Positions 16,564 through 29,296 of a DNA stretch of 64,000 bases are shown here, in pieces. The position numbers and the translations under genes are program-made. The stretch comes from Clostridium niameyense (GTDB taxonomy: Bacteria > Bacillota > Clostridia > Clostridiales > Clostridiaceae): positions 2,136,989-2,200,988 of the forward strand of contig NZ_LN849007.1 in NCBI RefSeq assembly GCF_001243045.1. Reading direction: 5' to 3'. The notes beneath the pieces were generated by a model. The model worked only from the letters and a program-made list of their open reading frames with translations, was not told where the DNA came from and searched no databases. The first letter of the stretch is position 1, and each line of letters starts with the position of its first letter.

Positions 16564-18367
16564 AAATATAAATAAAGTTCCCATAGGAGTTGAAAAAGCT
16601 AAAAATTTCAAAAAAACTTCTATAAGACTTTTAAACTATTTAAGCCCTTATAAATTTAAAATAATTTCTGTAATTATAATGACTATATTAAGCACAGCCT
16701 TTACTGTTTTTAGTCCAAAGTTACTGGGGGATACTATAAATGTAATACTTGAAGGAATGATTCTGAAATTTAAAGGAATTCCTAATGCATCTATAAATTT
16801 CACTAAATTAACAAATTATATATTATTATTGTTAGGTTTTTATATTTTAAGTTCTTGTTTTTTATATTTACAACAATATATAATGGCCAGCGTTGCCCAA
16901 AATACTGTAAAAAATATGAGAAAAGATATTAATGATAAATTAAATAAATTGCCAATAAAATATTTTGACTCTAATTCAAAAGGAGATATTTTAAGTAGAA
17001 CTACTAATGATATTGATAACATAAGTGGTACTCTACAGCAAAGCTTAACTCAAATTATAAATGCCATTATAACTATGATAGGTATAATTATAATGATGTT
17101 AACTATTAGTCCTATGTTAACATTAATATGCATTTTAACTATCCCACTTTGTATTATAGCAACTAGACCTATTATAAAAAAATCTCAAAGTTTTTTCACT
17201 TCTCAACAGAAGGAATTAGGTGAACTTAACGGTCATATAGAAGAGATATACACAGGTCACACTGTTATAAAAGCTTTTAATCGTGATAAAAAAGCTATTG
17301 AAGAGTTTGATGAAATAAATAATAAACTTTATGAATCATCTTGGAAAGCTCAATTTATGTCAGGACTTATAATGCCTTTAATGAATTTTATAAATAATAT
17401 TGCCTACGTTATTATTGCTGTTGTTGGTGGTATATTAGTTACTAAGAGAAAATTAAGTGTAGGATATATTCAGACCTTTATTCAATATTCAAGACAGTTT
17501 ACTCAAAATGTTAATCAGACTGCGAATATAGCAAATATCCTTCAATCTACTATGGCCTCCGCTGAAAGAGTTTTCGAAATATTAGATAAAGAAGAAGTAA
17601 TTAAAGATCCTGATAACCCTATTGAATTAAACTATCCCAATGGGAATGTAGAGTTTAAGAATGTTAAATTTGGATATAACAAAGAAAATTTATTAATGAA
17701 AGATATGAATGTATCTGCAAGAAAAGGGGAAACTGTTGCAATTGTAGGTCCAACTGGAGCAGGTAAAACTACTTTGATAAATCTATTAATGAGATTTTAT
17801 GAAATAAATGATGGAGAAATCATGTTTGATGGAATAAATATAAAAAACTTCAGCCGAAAATATTTAAGAAGTATGTTTGGTATGGTACTTCAAGATACTT
17901 GGTTATTTAATGGAAGTATAAAAGATAATATAGCCTATGGAAAAGAAAATGCTACTTTTGAAGAAGTTGTAGAAGCTGCTAAAACTGCTCATGCAGATTA
18001 TTTTATAAGAACTTTACCAGATGGTTATGATACTGTATTAAATGAAGAAGCTTCTAATATTTCTCAGGGACAAAAACAATTATTAACTATTGCAAGGGCT
18101 ATTCTTGCTAACCCAAAAGTTTTAATATTAGATGAAGCCACAAGTTCTGTAGATACAAGAACAGAAGCTTATATTCAAAATGCCATGACAAAACTTATGG
18201 AAGGAAGAACTAATTTTGTAATTGCTCATAGATTGTCCACAATTAAAAATGCAGATTTAATATTAGTGATGAATCATGGTGATGTTATTGAACAAGGTAC
18301 TCATGATGAATTAATGAATAAAAATGGGTTTTATGCAGATCTTTATAATAGTCAATTTTCTAATTAA
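16550..18367 (+). CDS. ABC exporter half-transporter, catalytic partner (BmrD/LmrD-like)
   Basis: 605 residues from ATG at 16550, with AGAGGAGGAA upstream; the start lies inside the preceding gene, so translation is coupled. An N-terminal extension of about 35 residues, six helices, and an ATPase domain with Walker A GPTGAGKTT, Walker B LILDEATSSVD (catalytic Glu present) and switch histidine in VIAHRLST. Its signature reads SQGQ rather than SGGQ. That altered signature faces the partner's degenerate Walker motifs, so this pair has one active and one inactive ATP site. Confidence 0.9.
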   Translation: MSINKNINKVPIGVEKAKNFKKTSIRLLNYLSPYKFKIISVIIMTILSTAFTVFSPKLLGDTINVILEGMILKFKGIPNASINFTKLTNYILLLLGFYILSSCFLYLQQYIMASVAQNTVKNMRKDINDKLNKLPIKYFDSNSKGDILSRTTNDIDNISGTLQQSLTQIINAIITMIGIIIMMLTISPMLTLICILTIPLCIIATRPIIKKSQSFFTSQQKELGELNGHIEEIYTGHTVIKAFNRDKKAIEEFDEINNKLYESSWKAQFMSGLIMPLMNFINNIAYVIIAVVGGILVTKRKLSVGYIQTFIQYSRQFTQNVNQTANIANILQSTMASAERVFEILDKEEVIKDPDNPIELNYPNGNVEFKNVKFGYNKENLLMKDMNVSARKGETVAIVGPTGAGKTTLINLLMRFYEINDGEIMFDGINIKNFSRKYLRSMFGMVLQDTWLFNGSIKDNIAYGKENATFEEVVEAAKTAHADYFIRTLPDGYDTVLNEEASNISQGQKQLLTIARAILANPKVLILDEATSSVDTRTEAYIQNAMTKLMEGRTNFVIAHRLSTIKNADLILVMNHGDVIEQGTHDELMNKNGFYADLYNSQFSN

Positions 18368-18390
18368 AAAACATATATATTTTATTTATA

Positions 18391-18430
18391 AAAAAGTTTG
18401 CACAATAAATATTTATTGTGCAAACTTTTT
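18391..18430. terminator. bidirectional terminator
   Basis: AAAAAGTTTGCACAATAAAT and its exact complement ATTTATTGTGCAAACTTTTT: 20-base arms between the convergent ABC exporter and the small Cys-rich gene. Confidence 0.9.
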
Positions 18431-18461
18431 TATAATCTTTATGGATTTTAAATCAATTTAA

Positions 18462-18755
18462 TTAATAAAATAAATGTTTAATTACTGCTATGGGATTATA
18501 TATTAAAAGTCTTGGACCTGAAAATCTCATAACTTTCTTAATTTTTTCTTTCATATCCTTTTTATAACAATGAATAGGACACTTTTTACAACTACTCTTT
18601 TTATCTCCAAACTTACAGTTTGAAAGTCTTAGATGAGCGTATTCTTTAAGTTGTTCACATTGTGGACAAAGTTTGTCCTTACAGCCATGATTTTTTCTAC
18701 AGTAAATTTTTATCATAAGCTCTACTATATTTTTTTCCTTTTCTACTTTGCCCAA
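18462..18755 (-). CDS. nitrous oxide-stimulated promoter family protein
   Basis: 97 residues, Cys-rich: VELMIKIYCRKNHG, CPQCEQLKEYA, CKKCPIHCYKKDMKEKIKKVMR and SGPRLLIYNPI match the small family named after a nitrous-oxide-stimulated promoter (PF11756 by recollection). The eight or so cysteines suggest a metal or Fe-S site. Function unknown. It lies 51 bases behind smpB, so it may share that transcript. Confidence 0.75.
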   Translation of the reverse strand: MGKVEKEKNIVELMIKIYCRKNHGCKDKLCPQCEQLKEYAHLRLSNCKFGDKKSSCKKCPIHCYKKDMKEKIKKVMRFSGPRLLIYNPIAVIKHLFY

Positions 18756-18806
18756 AAAATCATCCCCATAACAAATTTAAAAAATATATTAATGAAAATA
18801 ATTATA

Positions 18807-19277
18807 TTAGTATCTCATTCTTTCTTTAACTTGTCTTTCTATTTCTCTTTTAGCAGCCTTTTCAATTAAAGCATCTCTCTTATCATAATTTTTCTTACCC
18901 TTAGCTACAGCTAAACATACTTTAACTCTGCCATTTTTTAAATATAAAGATAATGGTATCAATGTATAACCTTTTTGAGTTGTAAAGCCTAATAATTTAC
19001 TTATTTCTGCTTTATGAAGTAATAATTTTCTATCCCTTAATGGATCTTTATTAAATATATTTCCTTGTTCATAAGGACTTATATGCATATTTCTAATGAA
19101 AATTTCACCATTTCTAATTTCTCCATAACTATCCTTTAAATTAGCTTTTCCTGCTCTTATAGACTTTACTTCCGTTCCTACTAACTCTATTCCTGCTTCA
19201 TATTTTTCTTCTATAAAATAATCATGCCTTGCTTTTCTATTTTCTGCAAGGGATTTTGTTCCCTTTGATTTAGCCAT
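18807..19277 (-). CDS. smpB: SsrA-binding protein SmpB
   Basis: 156 residues. [20 protein letters not shown] at the start, the central HISPYEQGN and a basic C-terminal tail ending [10 protein letters not shown] are diagnostic. It binds tmRNA and brings it to stalled ribosomes; the C-terminal tail occupies the empty mRNA channel. ssrA is 6.4 kb to the left on the same strand, separated by the plus-strand symporter and exporter genes. Confidence 0.97.
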   Translation of the reverse strand: MAKSKGTKSLAENRKARHDYFIEEKYEAGIELVGTEVKSIRAGKANLKDSYGEIRNGEIFIRNMHISPYEQGNIFNKDPLRDRKLLLHKAEISKLLGFTTQKGYTLIPLSLYLKNGRVKVCLAVAKGKKNYDKRDALIEKAAKREIERQVKERMRY

Positions 19278-19363
19278 AAATTCACCACCTAATGGATATA
19301 CTTAAACAAAATAGTAGTTTATAGTATATCATTTTTTATTATTAAATTCAAATTAAAAGTAAG

Positions 19364-20122
19364 CTATTTCAATATCTTAGTCATTTCAGACAATATATTA
19401 AAATTAGTTAAATCATAATGTAATGGTGTTAATGTAACATATTTATTTCTTATATAATATACATCTGTATCTTCTGAAATATCCTCATTTATATTTCCAG
19501 TTAATTTATATGCTCTATTATTACCTACAAAGTCATCCTCTACAAAATAACTGTTATAAACCTTATTGCCTATCTTGCATATTTTTATCCCCTTTATGTC
19601 TTCCTCCTTACAATAAGGTATATTTAAATTTAAAACTACATCATTTCTTAAATATTTTTTACTTGATTGTTGTAATATCTTCAAAAGATATTTAGCTGCT
19701 ATTTGATAGTCTTCTTGTTTACCTTTAACTATTTCTGTAGATACCGCTATTGAAGGTAATTCATACATAGATCCTTCTATAGCTGCTGAAACTGTTCCTG
19801 AATAAAGTATACTATTTCCTATGTTAACTCCTCTATTTATTCCTGATATGACTATATCTATTTTATCCTTAACTAACTTATCTAAAGCAACCCTTACACA
19901 ATCTGCAGGTGTTCCGCTTATACTATAAGCCTCTACATCTAGTCCTTCTATTTTATCCTTTTTAACTATTATAGATTCATTTATAGTTATAGAATGACTA
20001 GATGCACTTCTTTGTTCCATTGGCGCTACTACTACAACATTATGATATTTATATAATGACTTAGCTAATACTTTTATTCCCTCTGCATTTATTCCGTCAT
20101 CATTAGTCAATAATATATTCAT
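19364..20122 (-). CDS. surE: 5'/3'-nucleotidase SurE
   Basis: 252 residues. The metal site NDDGINAEG (Asp8, Asp9), Ser-containing [16 protein letters not shown] and [10 protein letters not shown] match SurE. It dephosphorylates nucleoside monophosphates and short polyphosphate. It lies between rnr and smpB, which are neighbours in Bacillus, so it is an extra member of this cluster. Confidence 0.95.
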   Translation of the reverse strand: MNILLTNDDGINAEGIKVLAKSLYKYHNVVVVAPMEQRSASSHSITINESIIVKKDKIEGLDVEAYSISGTPADCVRVALDKLVKDKIDIVISGINRGVNIGNSILYSGTVSAAIEGSMYELPSIAVSTEIVKGKQEDYQIAAKYLLKILQQSSKKYLRNDVVLNLNIPYCKEEDIKGIKICKIGNKVYNSYFVEDDFVGNNRAYKLTGNINEDISEDTDVYYIRNKYVTLTPLHYDLTNFNILSEMTKILK

Positions 20123-20300
20123 ATTTTGCCTCCGTTTTATAAATTTCTATTTCTAGATTTGAAAATATCTACTTATAATATTAGTATATTAATATATTTT
20201 TATTAATTTTATCACTATATATATTTACTGTCTAATTTTAATATTATTAGAAATCAACTACACATAATTGAATAACCTACAAAATTATTTTTATTCAATA

Positions 20301-20328
20301 AAAAAGAAACTCAAAATGAGTTTCTTTT
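20301..20328 (-). terminator. terminator of rnr
   Basis: AAAAAGAAACTCA pairs with TGAGTTTCTTTT over a 3-base loop, directly after the rnr stop. Confidence 0.85.
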
Positions 20329-20346
20329 AAATAAACTTTAAATTTA

Positions 20347-22506
20347 TTATAAACTAGTATCGTTATCTTCTATTTCTTCAATTTTTTCATCATCTTCTTT
20401 AATAAGATCAAAATAAACTTCATGACTATTCAAATCTACTTTTGAAACCTTTATTCTTACTTCATCACCTAATCTGTATACTTTTTTACTTTTTTCTCCT
20501 ATTAAACTTAAATGTCTTTCATCATATACATAATAATCGTCTAATAGGTTACTCATATGAACTAAACCTTCTATAGTATTAGGTAATTCTACAAACATTC
20601 CAAAGTTAGTTACAGAAGATATAATTCCTTCAAACTCTTCTCCTATTCTTTCACTCATATACTCAGCTTTCTTTAAATCATCTACTTCTCTTTCAGCATC
20701 TTGAGCTACTCTTTCCATTTCTGAAGATTGTTTTGATGCAATATCTACTTCAGCTACTAATCTTTTAACCCTTTTATCATTTATTTTTCCATTAATATAT
20801 TCTTTAATTATTCTGTGTATCATAAGGTCTGGATATCTTCTTATAGGTGATGTAAAATGACAATAATATCTTGCTGCTAATCCAAAATGTCCTATACATT
20901 CAGGAGAATATCTTGCTTGTTTTAAAGAACGAAGAAGCAAAGTACTTACTACAGTTTCCTCTTTCTTTCCTTTTACTTTTTCTATTATCCCTTGTAACAT
21001 TTTAGGATGAACATCATTATTCCATTTAACAATATATCCTAAGTTATGGGCAAATTCATTAAAATGCATTAACTTTTCTTCATCTGGTTCTTCATGTGTC
21101 CTATAAACAAAAGGCAAATTAGCCCAATACATATGCTCTGCTATTGTTTCATTACAAACCAACATAAATTCTTCTATTATTCTATTAGAAATTGCTCTTT
21201 CATAAGGTTTTATTTCTATTGGTTTACCATTTTTGTCTAAAATTATTTTACATTCTTCAAAATCGAAGTCTATAGCTCCCCTTCTCATCCTTTTTTCATA
21301 GAGAATTTCACAAAGTTCTTCCATAAGTTTAAAGTTATCTACTAAGTTACTATATCTATTGATAGTTTCCTCATCTTCATCTCTTAATATTTTTGTTACA
21401 GCTTCATAAGTCATTCTCTCTGTACTTTTTATTATACTTTCAACTATTCTATGATCTATAACTTTACCCTTTTTATCTATTTCCATAAAACAACTTAAAG
21501 TAAGTCTATCTACATTTGGATGTAAACTACATATACCATTCGATAATTTCTTAGGTAACATAGGGATTACTCTATCTATAAGATATACAGAAGTTCCTCG
21601 CTTTAATGCTTCTTTATCTAAAGGATTCTTTTCTTTTACATAATTAGATACATCCGCTATATGAACGCCCAGATAGTAATTACCATTAGGTAATTTTTCT
21701 AAAGATATAGCATCATCTAAATCTTTTGCATCTTCACCATCTATGGTTACTATAGTTAAGTCTCTTAAATCTTCTCTTCTTTCATATTCTTCCTGTGGTA
21801 TTGTATCTGGTATGCTATCTGCATAATTTATTACCTTTGGTGAAAATTCTTCTGGGAGTCTATTTTTTCTTATAATAGTTAAGATATCTACTCCCTTATC
21901 TTCCTTATATCCTAATATCTCTATAATTTTACCCTCAGGATTTCTTCTCTTTTCTGGGTATTCTGTTATTTCCACTACTACTACTTGACCAGTTTTAGCC
22001 CCGTGTCTCTGACTTTTTGGTATAAATATATCTTGATATATCTTCTGATCGTCTGGAATTACAAAGCCAAAATTTTTACTGTCTTCATATATACCTATAA
22101 CAGTTTTATTTCCTCTATCAAGAATTCGTATTATTTCACCTTCACATTTTCTTTTTCTAACTTCTTCTTTAAGTATTTTCACAACTACTCTATCATTGTG
22201 CATGGCTCCATTCATGTTAGAAGCTGGTATAAATATATCTTCTCTTTCTTCCTCTGCTATAACAAACCCGAATCCTTTTTGATGTCCTTGAAGTTTTCCA
22301 ACTACAAGTCCCATTCGCGATGGTATACCATAGTGTTCTGTTCTTGTCTTTACTATGTCCCCATCCTTTTCCATGTATCTTAACACATCTTCAAATTCTT
22401 TTTCCTCATTTTTACTTACATCAAAAACCCTTTTTAACTCTTTCATATTCATGGGTTTATATGCTTGTTCTTTCATAAAATCAAATATTTTATCTCTTAT
22501 ATTCAT
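20347..22506 (-). CDS. rnr: ribonuclease R
   Basis: 719 residues. An N-terminal winged-helix-like region is followed by two cold-shock RNA-binding domains (GFGFVIAEEEREDIFIP and FGFVIPDD). The RNB catalytic domain has DGEDAKDLDDAIS and the aspartates that bind magnesium, then FCHFTSPIRRYPDL-like and a C-terminal S1 domain (FEGIISSVTNFGMFVEL). It is a 3'-5' exonuclease that degrades structured RNA and works with tmRNA/SmpB on non-stop mRNAs. It ends in an acidic tail. Its start has AGGAGGTG. Confidence 0.97.
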   Translation of the reverse strand: MNIRDKIFDFMKEQAYKPMNMKELKRVFDVSKNEEKEFEDVLRYMEKDGDIVKTRTEHYGIPSRMGLVVGKLQGHQKGFGFVIAEEEREDIFIPASNMNGAMHNDRVVVKILKEEVRKRKCEGEIIRILDRGNKTVIGIYEDSKNFGFVIPDDQKIYQDIFIPKSQRHGAKTGQVVVVEITEYPEKRRNPEGKIIEILGYKEDKGVDILTIIRKNRLPEEFSPKVINYADSIPDTIPQEEYERREDLRDLTIVTIDGEDAKDLDDAISLEKLPNGNYYLGVHIADVSNYVKEKNPLDKEALKRGTSVYLIDRVIPMLPKKLSNGICSLHPNVDRLTLSCFMEIDKKGKVIDHRIVESIIKSTERMTYEAVTKILRDEDEETINRYSNLVDNFKLMEELCEILYEKRMRRGAIDFDFEECKIILDKNGKPIEIKPYERAISNRIIEEFMLVCNETIAEHMYWANLPFVYRTHEEPDEEKLMHFNEFAHNLGYIVKWNNDVHPKMLQGIIEKVKGKKEETVVSTLLLRSLKQARYSPECIGHFGLAARYYCHFTSPIRRYPDLMIHRIIKEYINGKINDKRVKRLVAEVDIASKQSSEMERVAQDAEREVDDLKKAEYMSERIGEEFEGIISSVTNFGMFVELPNTIEGLVHMSNLLDDYYVYDERHLSLIGEKSKKVYRLGDEVRIKVSKVDLNSHEVYFDLIKEDDEKIEEIEDNDTSL

Positions 22507-22627
22507 AAGATAGACACCTCCTTATCTAAAGGAATATTTTATATTGTTAGTTTACACATAAAATTTAATTTTATGTGTAAAGTACTTCTGTGCTATAATG
22601 TTATAGTAATTATATCCAATAGTCAAT

Positions 22628-22657
22628 AAAAAAAGACGACAAAGTCGTCTTTTTTTA
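22628..22657 (-). terminator. terminator of secG
   Basis: AAAAAAAGACGAC pairs with GTCGTCTTTTTTT; it overlaps the last codons of secG. Confidence 0.9.
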
Positions 22658-22888
22658 TTTAGCCATTATATTCTGAGCTAAAATTAAAATAGCAAATAGT
22701 ATAGCACATACTACAGTTATTCTAGACAAAAGTGCTTCTGAAGTTTTAGTTTTATTCTTAGAATAAAAAGTTTCAGAACTTCCACCAACTAATCCGTTCA
22801 AACCATTAGTCTTACTAGGTTGCATAAGTACAACTACTATTAATACTATGGAAATTATAGTTAGCAAAACTGTAAAAAGAATATTCAT
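22655..22888 (-). CDS. secG: preprotein translocase subunit SecG
   Basis: 77 residues with two membrane helices (about 2-22 and 53-74) joined by NGLVGGSSETFYSKNKTKT, the conserved SecG loop. It is an accessory part of the SecYEG channel. It lies between the eno terminator and rnr as its own unit; AGGAGG precedes the start. Confidence 0.93.
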   Translation of the reverse strand: MNILFTVLLTIISIVLIVVVLMQPSKTNGLNGLVGGSSETFYSKNKTKTSEALLSRITVVCAILFAILILAQNIMAK

Positions 22889-22998
22889 TTTAGTCCTCCT
22901 ATATATTAACTATTTACAAATTTATTCATTACATTTAATTTCTAGTGTATGTAAAATTAGATATAATTATTTTATCATATAAAAACTTTTAATACAAT

Positions 22999-23032
22999 AA
23001 AAGCAGGATTTATAAATTAAATCCTGCTTTTT
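22999..23032 (-). terminator. terminator of the glycolytic operon after eno
   Basis: AAAAGCAGGATTT pairs with AAATCCTGCTTTTT, 14 bases beyond the eno stop. Confidence 0.85.
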
Positions 23033-23045
23033 ACATAATTGGTAA

Positions 23046-24353
<1,308 letters not shown>

Positions 24354-24394
24354 CTAATTAATTTAATTTATAGTATAAAATACTAGTTTTACTT

Positions 24395-25924
24395 TTATTT
24401 TATAAGACTATTCCCTGTCATTTCTTCTGGTTTAGAAAGTCCCATAATTTCCAATATTGTAGGCGCTATATCTGCTAATATGCCTTTATCTTTTAATTTT
24501 TTAGGTTCGTTAGATACATATACAAAAGGCACTTGGTTTATAGTATGTGCAGTAAATGGATTTCCAGTGTTATAATCTATCATTTCTTCTGAATTACCAT
24601 GATCAGCAGTTATTAAAACTGTACCTTCCTTTTCTAACACTTTACTTACGACTTTACCTACACATTTATCTACAGCTTCTATAGATTTTTTAGCTGCTTC
24701 AAATATACCAGTATGTCCCACCATATCTGGATTAGCATAATTTAATATTATCATATCATATTTATCTGAATCTAATTTTTTTAACAATTGCTCTGTAACT
24801 TCACATGCACTCATTTCTGGTTTTAAATCATAAGTGGCTACCTTTGGTGATGGTACAAGAACTCTATCTTCATTTTCGTTTGGTTCCTCTACTCCACCGT
24901 TAAAGAAAAATGTGACATGAGCATATTTTTCTGTTTCCGCTATTCTAAGTTGTCTTTTACCCATTTTACTTATATACTCACCTAAAGTATTTTTCAAATG
25001 TTCTGGTGGAAAAGCTACATATACATTCTCTAATGTACTATCATATTCTGTCATAGTTACAAAAGTTAAATCTAATGTTTCTCTTTTAAATCCACTAAAT
25101 ACCTTGTCATTTATAGCCCTTGTTATTTCTCTTGCTCTATCTGGTCTAAAATTAAAAAATATTACAGAATCCTTATTTTTTATATTCGCAATAGGTTTTT
25201 TATTCTTTACTATAACAGTAGGAAGTACAAATTCATCTGTTTTATTATTCTTATAAGAATTTTCTACAGCTTCTAGGGCACTTTCTGCTATTTCACCTTT
25301 TCCAAGTACTGCAGCATTATATGCAAGTTGTACTCTTTCCCACCTATTGTCTCTATCCATAGCATAGTATCTGCCTGACACTGTAGCTATTTCACCTACT
25401 CCAATTTTTTTCATATAATCTTCTATTTCTTTTATATATTCCTTAGCAGAAGAAGGAGCTACATCCCTTCCGTCTAAAAAGGCATGCAAATATACATTTT
25501 TTATGTTCTTTGTTTTGCAGAATTTTAATAATCCTTTTAAATGATCTATGTGAGAATGAACACCACCTGGTGATAAAAGCCCTAAAAGATGCATAGAAGA
25601 ATTATTTTCTAATACATTATCTGCTACTTTATTTAAAGCCTTATTTTCAAAAAAATCTCCATCTTCTATAGACTTAGTTATTCTTGTAAGTGCTTGGTAT
25701 ACTACCCTTCCTGCTCCAATATTTAAATGTCCGACCTCTGAGTTTCCCATTTGTCCTTCAGGAAGACCTACACTTAATCCACTAGCTCCCAATTTCATAT
25801 GAGGATATTTTTTGAATATATTATCTAGATTAGGTTTATTAGCTGCTTCAACTGCATTTCCTTCTACTTTATTAGTTATACCTAATCCATCTAATATCAT
25901 TAAAAGTACCGGTTTTTTGTTCAT
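24395..25924 (-). CDS. gpmI: 2,3-bisphosphoglycerate-independent phosphoglycerate mutase
   Basis: 509 residues. Asp12 in LMILDGLG and the phosphorylated Ser62 in GNSEVGH belong to the two-manganese active site of the alkaline-phosphatase superfamily; later DGRDVAPSS, FNFRPDRAREI and TADHGNSE complete it. It interconverts 3- and 2-phosphoglycerate. The manganese-dependent form is the usual one in spore formers. It lies 24 bases after tpiA. Confidence 0.97.
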   Translation of the reverse strand: MNKKPVLLMILDGLGITNKVEGNAVEAANKPNLDNIFKKYPHMKLGASGLSVGLPEGQMGNSEVGHLNIGAGRVVYQALTRITKSIEDGDFFENKALNKVADNVLENNSSMHLLGLLSPGGVHSHIDHLKGLLKFCKTKNIKNVYLHAFLDGRDVAPSSAKEYIKEIEDYMKKIGVGEIATVSGRYYAMDRDNRWERVQLAYNAAVLGKGEIAESALEAVENSYKNNKTDEFVLPTVIVKNKKPIANIKNKDSVIFFNFRPDRAREITRAINDKVFSGFKRETLDLTFVTMTEYDSTLENVYVAFPPEHLKNTLGEYISKMGKRQLRIAETEKYAHVTFFFNGGVEEPNENEDRVLVPSPKVATYDLKPEMSACEVTEQLLKKLDSDKYDMIILNYANPDMVGHTGIFEAAKKSIEAVDKCVGKVVSKVLEKEGTVLITADHGNSEEMIDYNTGNPFTAHTINQVPFVYVSNEPKKLKDKGILADIAPTILEIMGLSKPEEMTGNSLIK

Positions 25925-25948
25925 AATTTACCTCCTTAAAAACAGCCT

Positions 25949-26695
25949 TTAGAAATTTACAATAGCTGCAAAATCCTCAGCCTTTAAGCTAGCTCCTCCT
26001 ACTAATGCTCCATCTATTTCTGGTTTTTCCATTTGCGCTTTTATAGTGTTAGGTTTAACTGAACCACCATATTGTATTCTGACTTTTTCTGCTACTTCTT
26101 TTCCGTACATTCCCTCTATAACAGATCTTATATATCCTATAGTTTCATTAGCTTGATCATCTGTAGCTGTTTTTCCTGTTCCAATAGCCCAAATTGGTTC
26201 ATAAGCTACTACTAATCTTTCTACTTGTTCATTTGTAAGCTCTTTTAAATCTTCTTTTATTTGTTTTTCTAGAACTTTTTCTGTTATGTTTCCTTCTCTT
26301 TCTTCAAGAGATTCTCCACAACAAACTATTGGAATTAAGTTATGTTCAAAAGCTTTTTTAACTTTTTTATTTATAGTTTCATCAGTTTCATTGAAGTATT
26401 GTCTTCTTTCACTGTGTCCTATTATTACATAATTAACTCCTAAGTTCTCTAACATTGATGGAGATATTTCTCCTGTATATGCTCCACTTTCTTCAAAGTG
26501 CATATTTTGAGCTCCAACTTTTATATTAGTTCCCTCTACTTCTTTTAATACTTGTGGAAGGCATACAAAAGTTGGACAAACAACTACATCACATTTTGCA
26601 TCTTTTACAAGCGGTTTTAAATTTCTAACTAATTCTACTGCTTCATCAACAGTTTTGTTCATTTTCCAGTTTCCTGCTATTATTGGTGTTCTCAT
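25949..26695 (-). CDS. tpiA: triosephosphate isomerase
   Basis: 248 residues from ATG at 26695, which has GGAG nine bases upstream and gives the standard [14 protein letters not shown] start; the in-frame ATG at 26710 has no ribosome site. Lys in NWKMNK, His in IGHSERR and the catalytic Glu in [11 protein letters not shown] are present. It interconverts glyceraldehyde-3-phosphate and dihydroxyacetone phosphate. Confidence 0.97.
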   Translation of the reverse strand: MRTPIIAGNWKMNKTVDEAVELVRNLKPLVKDAKCDVVVCPTFVCLPQVLKEVEGTNIKVGAQNMHFEESGAYTGEISPSMLENLGVNYVIIGHSERRQYFNETDETINKKVKKAFEHNLIPIVCCGESLEEREGNITEKVLEKQIKEDLKELTNEQVERLVVAYEPIWAIGTGKTATDDQANETIGYIRSVIEGMYGKEVAEKVRIQYGGSVKPNTIKAQMEKPEIDGALVGGASLKAEDFAAIVNF

Positions 26696-26728
26696 AAACT
26701 CACGCTCCATATTTATAATAAATTTAAA

Positions 26729-27925
26729 TTATTTATCATTAAGTGCTTTTATACCAGGTAGTTCTTTTCCTTCTAAAAATTCTAAAGAAGCTCCACCACC
26801 TGTTGATATATGTGTCATATCATTTCCAAAACCTAATTGATTTACTGCAGCAGCACTATCTCCTCCACCTATTATAGTTACAGCATCAGAGTTTGCCATA
26901 GCTTTAGCTACTTCTAAAGTACCATTTGCAAAATTTTTAAATTCAAATACTCCCATAGGTCCATTCCATATAACTGTTTTAGCAGATTTTATTGCATCTT
27001 TATATAACTCTGCTGTCTTAGGTCCTATATCAAGTCCCATGTATCCATCTTGAATATTTTGATCCTTTGTTACAATAGCTTCTGCATCTTTATCAAATTT
27101 ATCTGCTATTACATTATCTATAGGTAATAATAAGTTTACTCCCTTTTCCTTTGCCTTTTCTATCATTTCTTTCGCATATTCTATTTTATCTTCTTCAACT
27201 AAAGAAGTTCCAATAGTATATCCTTGAGATTTTAGGAAAGTATATGACATTCCCCCACCTATTATTAAAGTATCTACTTTATCTAATAAGTTGTTTATAA
27301 CATTTATTTTATCAGAAACTTTTGCTCCTCCTAAAATGGCTACAAATGGTTTTTCTGGCTTTTCTACTGCATTACCTAAGAATTTTAATTCCTTTTGAAT
27401 TAAATATCCACATACTGATGGTGATAAATATTCAGTAACTCCTACAGTAGAACAATGTGCCCTATGCGCTGTACCAAATGCATCATTTACAAATACTTCT
27501 GCTAAAGATGCTAATTCTTTAGAAAAGTTTTCTTCATTTTTAGTTTCTTCTTTTCTATATCTAGTATTTTGAAGTAATACTACATCTCCATCTTTCATAT
27601 TTTCAATAGCTTTTTTTCCATTTTCTCCAACTACATTATCATCATCTGCAAACACAACTTTTTTGTTAAGCATTTCTGATAATCTTTTAGCTACTGGAGC
27701 TAATGAAAGTTCCTTTTTAGGTTCGCCTTTTGGTTTACCCATATGAGAGCAAAGTATTACCTTTGCACCTTTTTCTATTAAATACTTTATTGTTGGAAGT
27801 GCTCCAACTAATCTATTTTCATCAGTTATTTTTCCATCAATTATAGGAACATTAAAGTCACATCTTACTAATACTCTTTTACCTTTAACTTCTATATCTT
27901 CAACAGTTTTTTTATTATAATTCAT
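26729..27925 (-). CDS. pgk: phosphoglycerate kinase
   Basis: 398 residues from ATG at 27925, chosen because GAGG lies nine bases upstream; the ATG two codons earlier abuts the ribosome site. [30 protein letters not shown] and GGGDSAAAV are the substrate- and ATP-binding phrases. It makes ATP from 1,3-bisphosphoglycerate. It is separated from gap by about 290 bases containing a terminator, so it may also have its own promoter. Confidence 0.97.
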   Translation of the reverse strand: MNYNKKTVEDIEVKGKRVLVRCDFNVPIIDGKITDENRLVGALPTIKYLIEKGAKVILCSHMGKPKGEPKKELSLAPVAKRLSEMLNKKVVFADDDNVVGENGKKAIENMKDGDVVLLQNTRYRKEETKNEENFSKELASLAEVFVNDAFGTAHRAHCSTVGVTEYLSPSVCGYLIQKELKFLGNAVEKPEKPFVAILGGAKVSDKINVINNLLDKVDTLIIGGGMSYTFLKSQGYTIGTSLVEEDKIEYAKEMIEKAKEKGVNLLLPIDNVIADKFDKDAEAIVTKDQNIQDGYMGLDIGPKTAELYKDAIKSAKTVIWNGPMGVFEFKNFANGTLEVAKAMANSDAVTIIGGGDSAAAVNQLGFGNDMTHISTGGGASLEFLEGKELPGIKALNDK

Positions 27926-28104
27926 TGACATTCACCTCTTAATAAATTTTAATAAGGCAATAGTATACACTTTATGTATTTATGCTATACTATCTTATAT
28001 TATTTTAGCTTTTTTCATACTACAATGTCAATATTTACTATTATATTATTTGTAATATAAATATAAATAATATACTTATTTTTTATTATATATTTTATAG
28101 TTAA

Positions 28105-28140
28105 AAAAGGTTTGGACTTATAGATAAAACCAAACCTTTT
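28105..28140 (-). terminator. intercistronic terminator between gap and pgk
   Basis: AAAAGGTTTGG pairs with CCAAACCTTTT across a 14-base loop; on the minus strand a TTTTTT run follows. It should stop much of the cggR-gap transcript. The rest of 27926-28215 is AT-rich, with no gene. Confidence 0.8.
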
Positions 28141-28215
28141 CTGTAAAAGGAGGATACTATTTTAGATATAAGTTTCAGCTAAATTAGTCCTCTATATTTT
28201 TATACTATTATAATA

Positions 28216-29235
<1,020 letters not shown>

Positions 29236-29296
29236 CTAAAATTAATTAACATTTTAATTTATTTATTTTTATTTTTTACTTATATATATAAATTAT

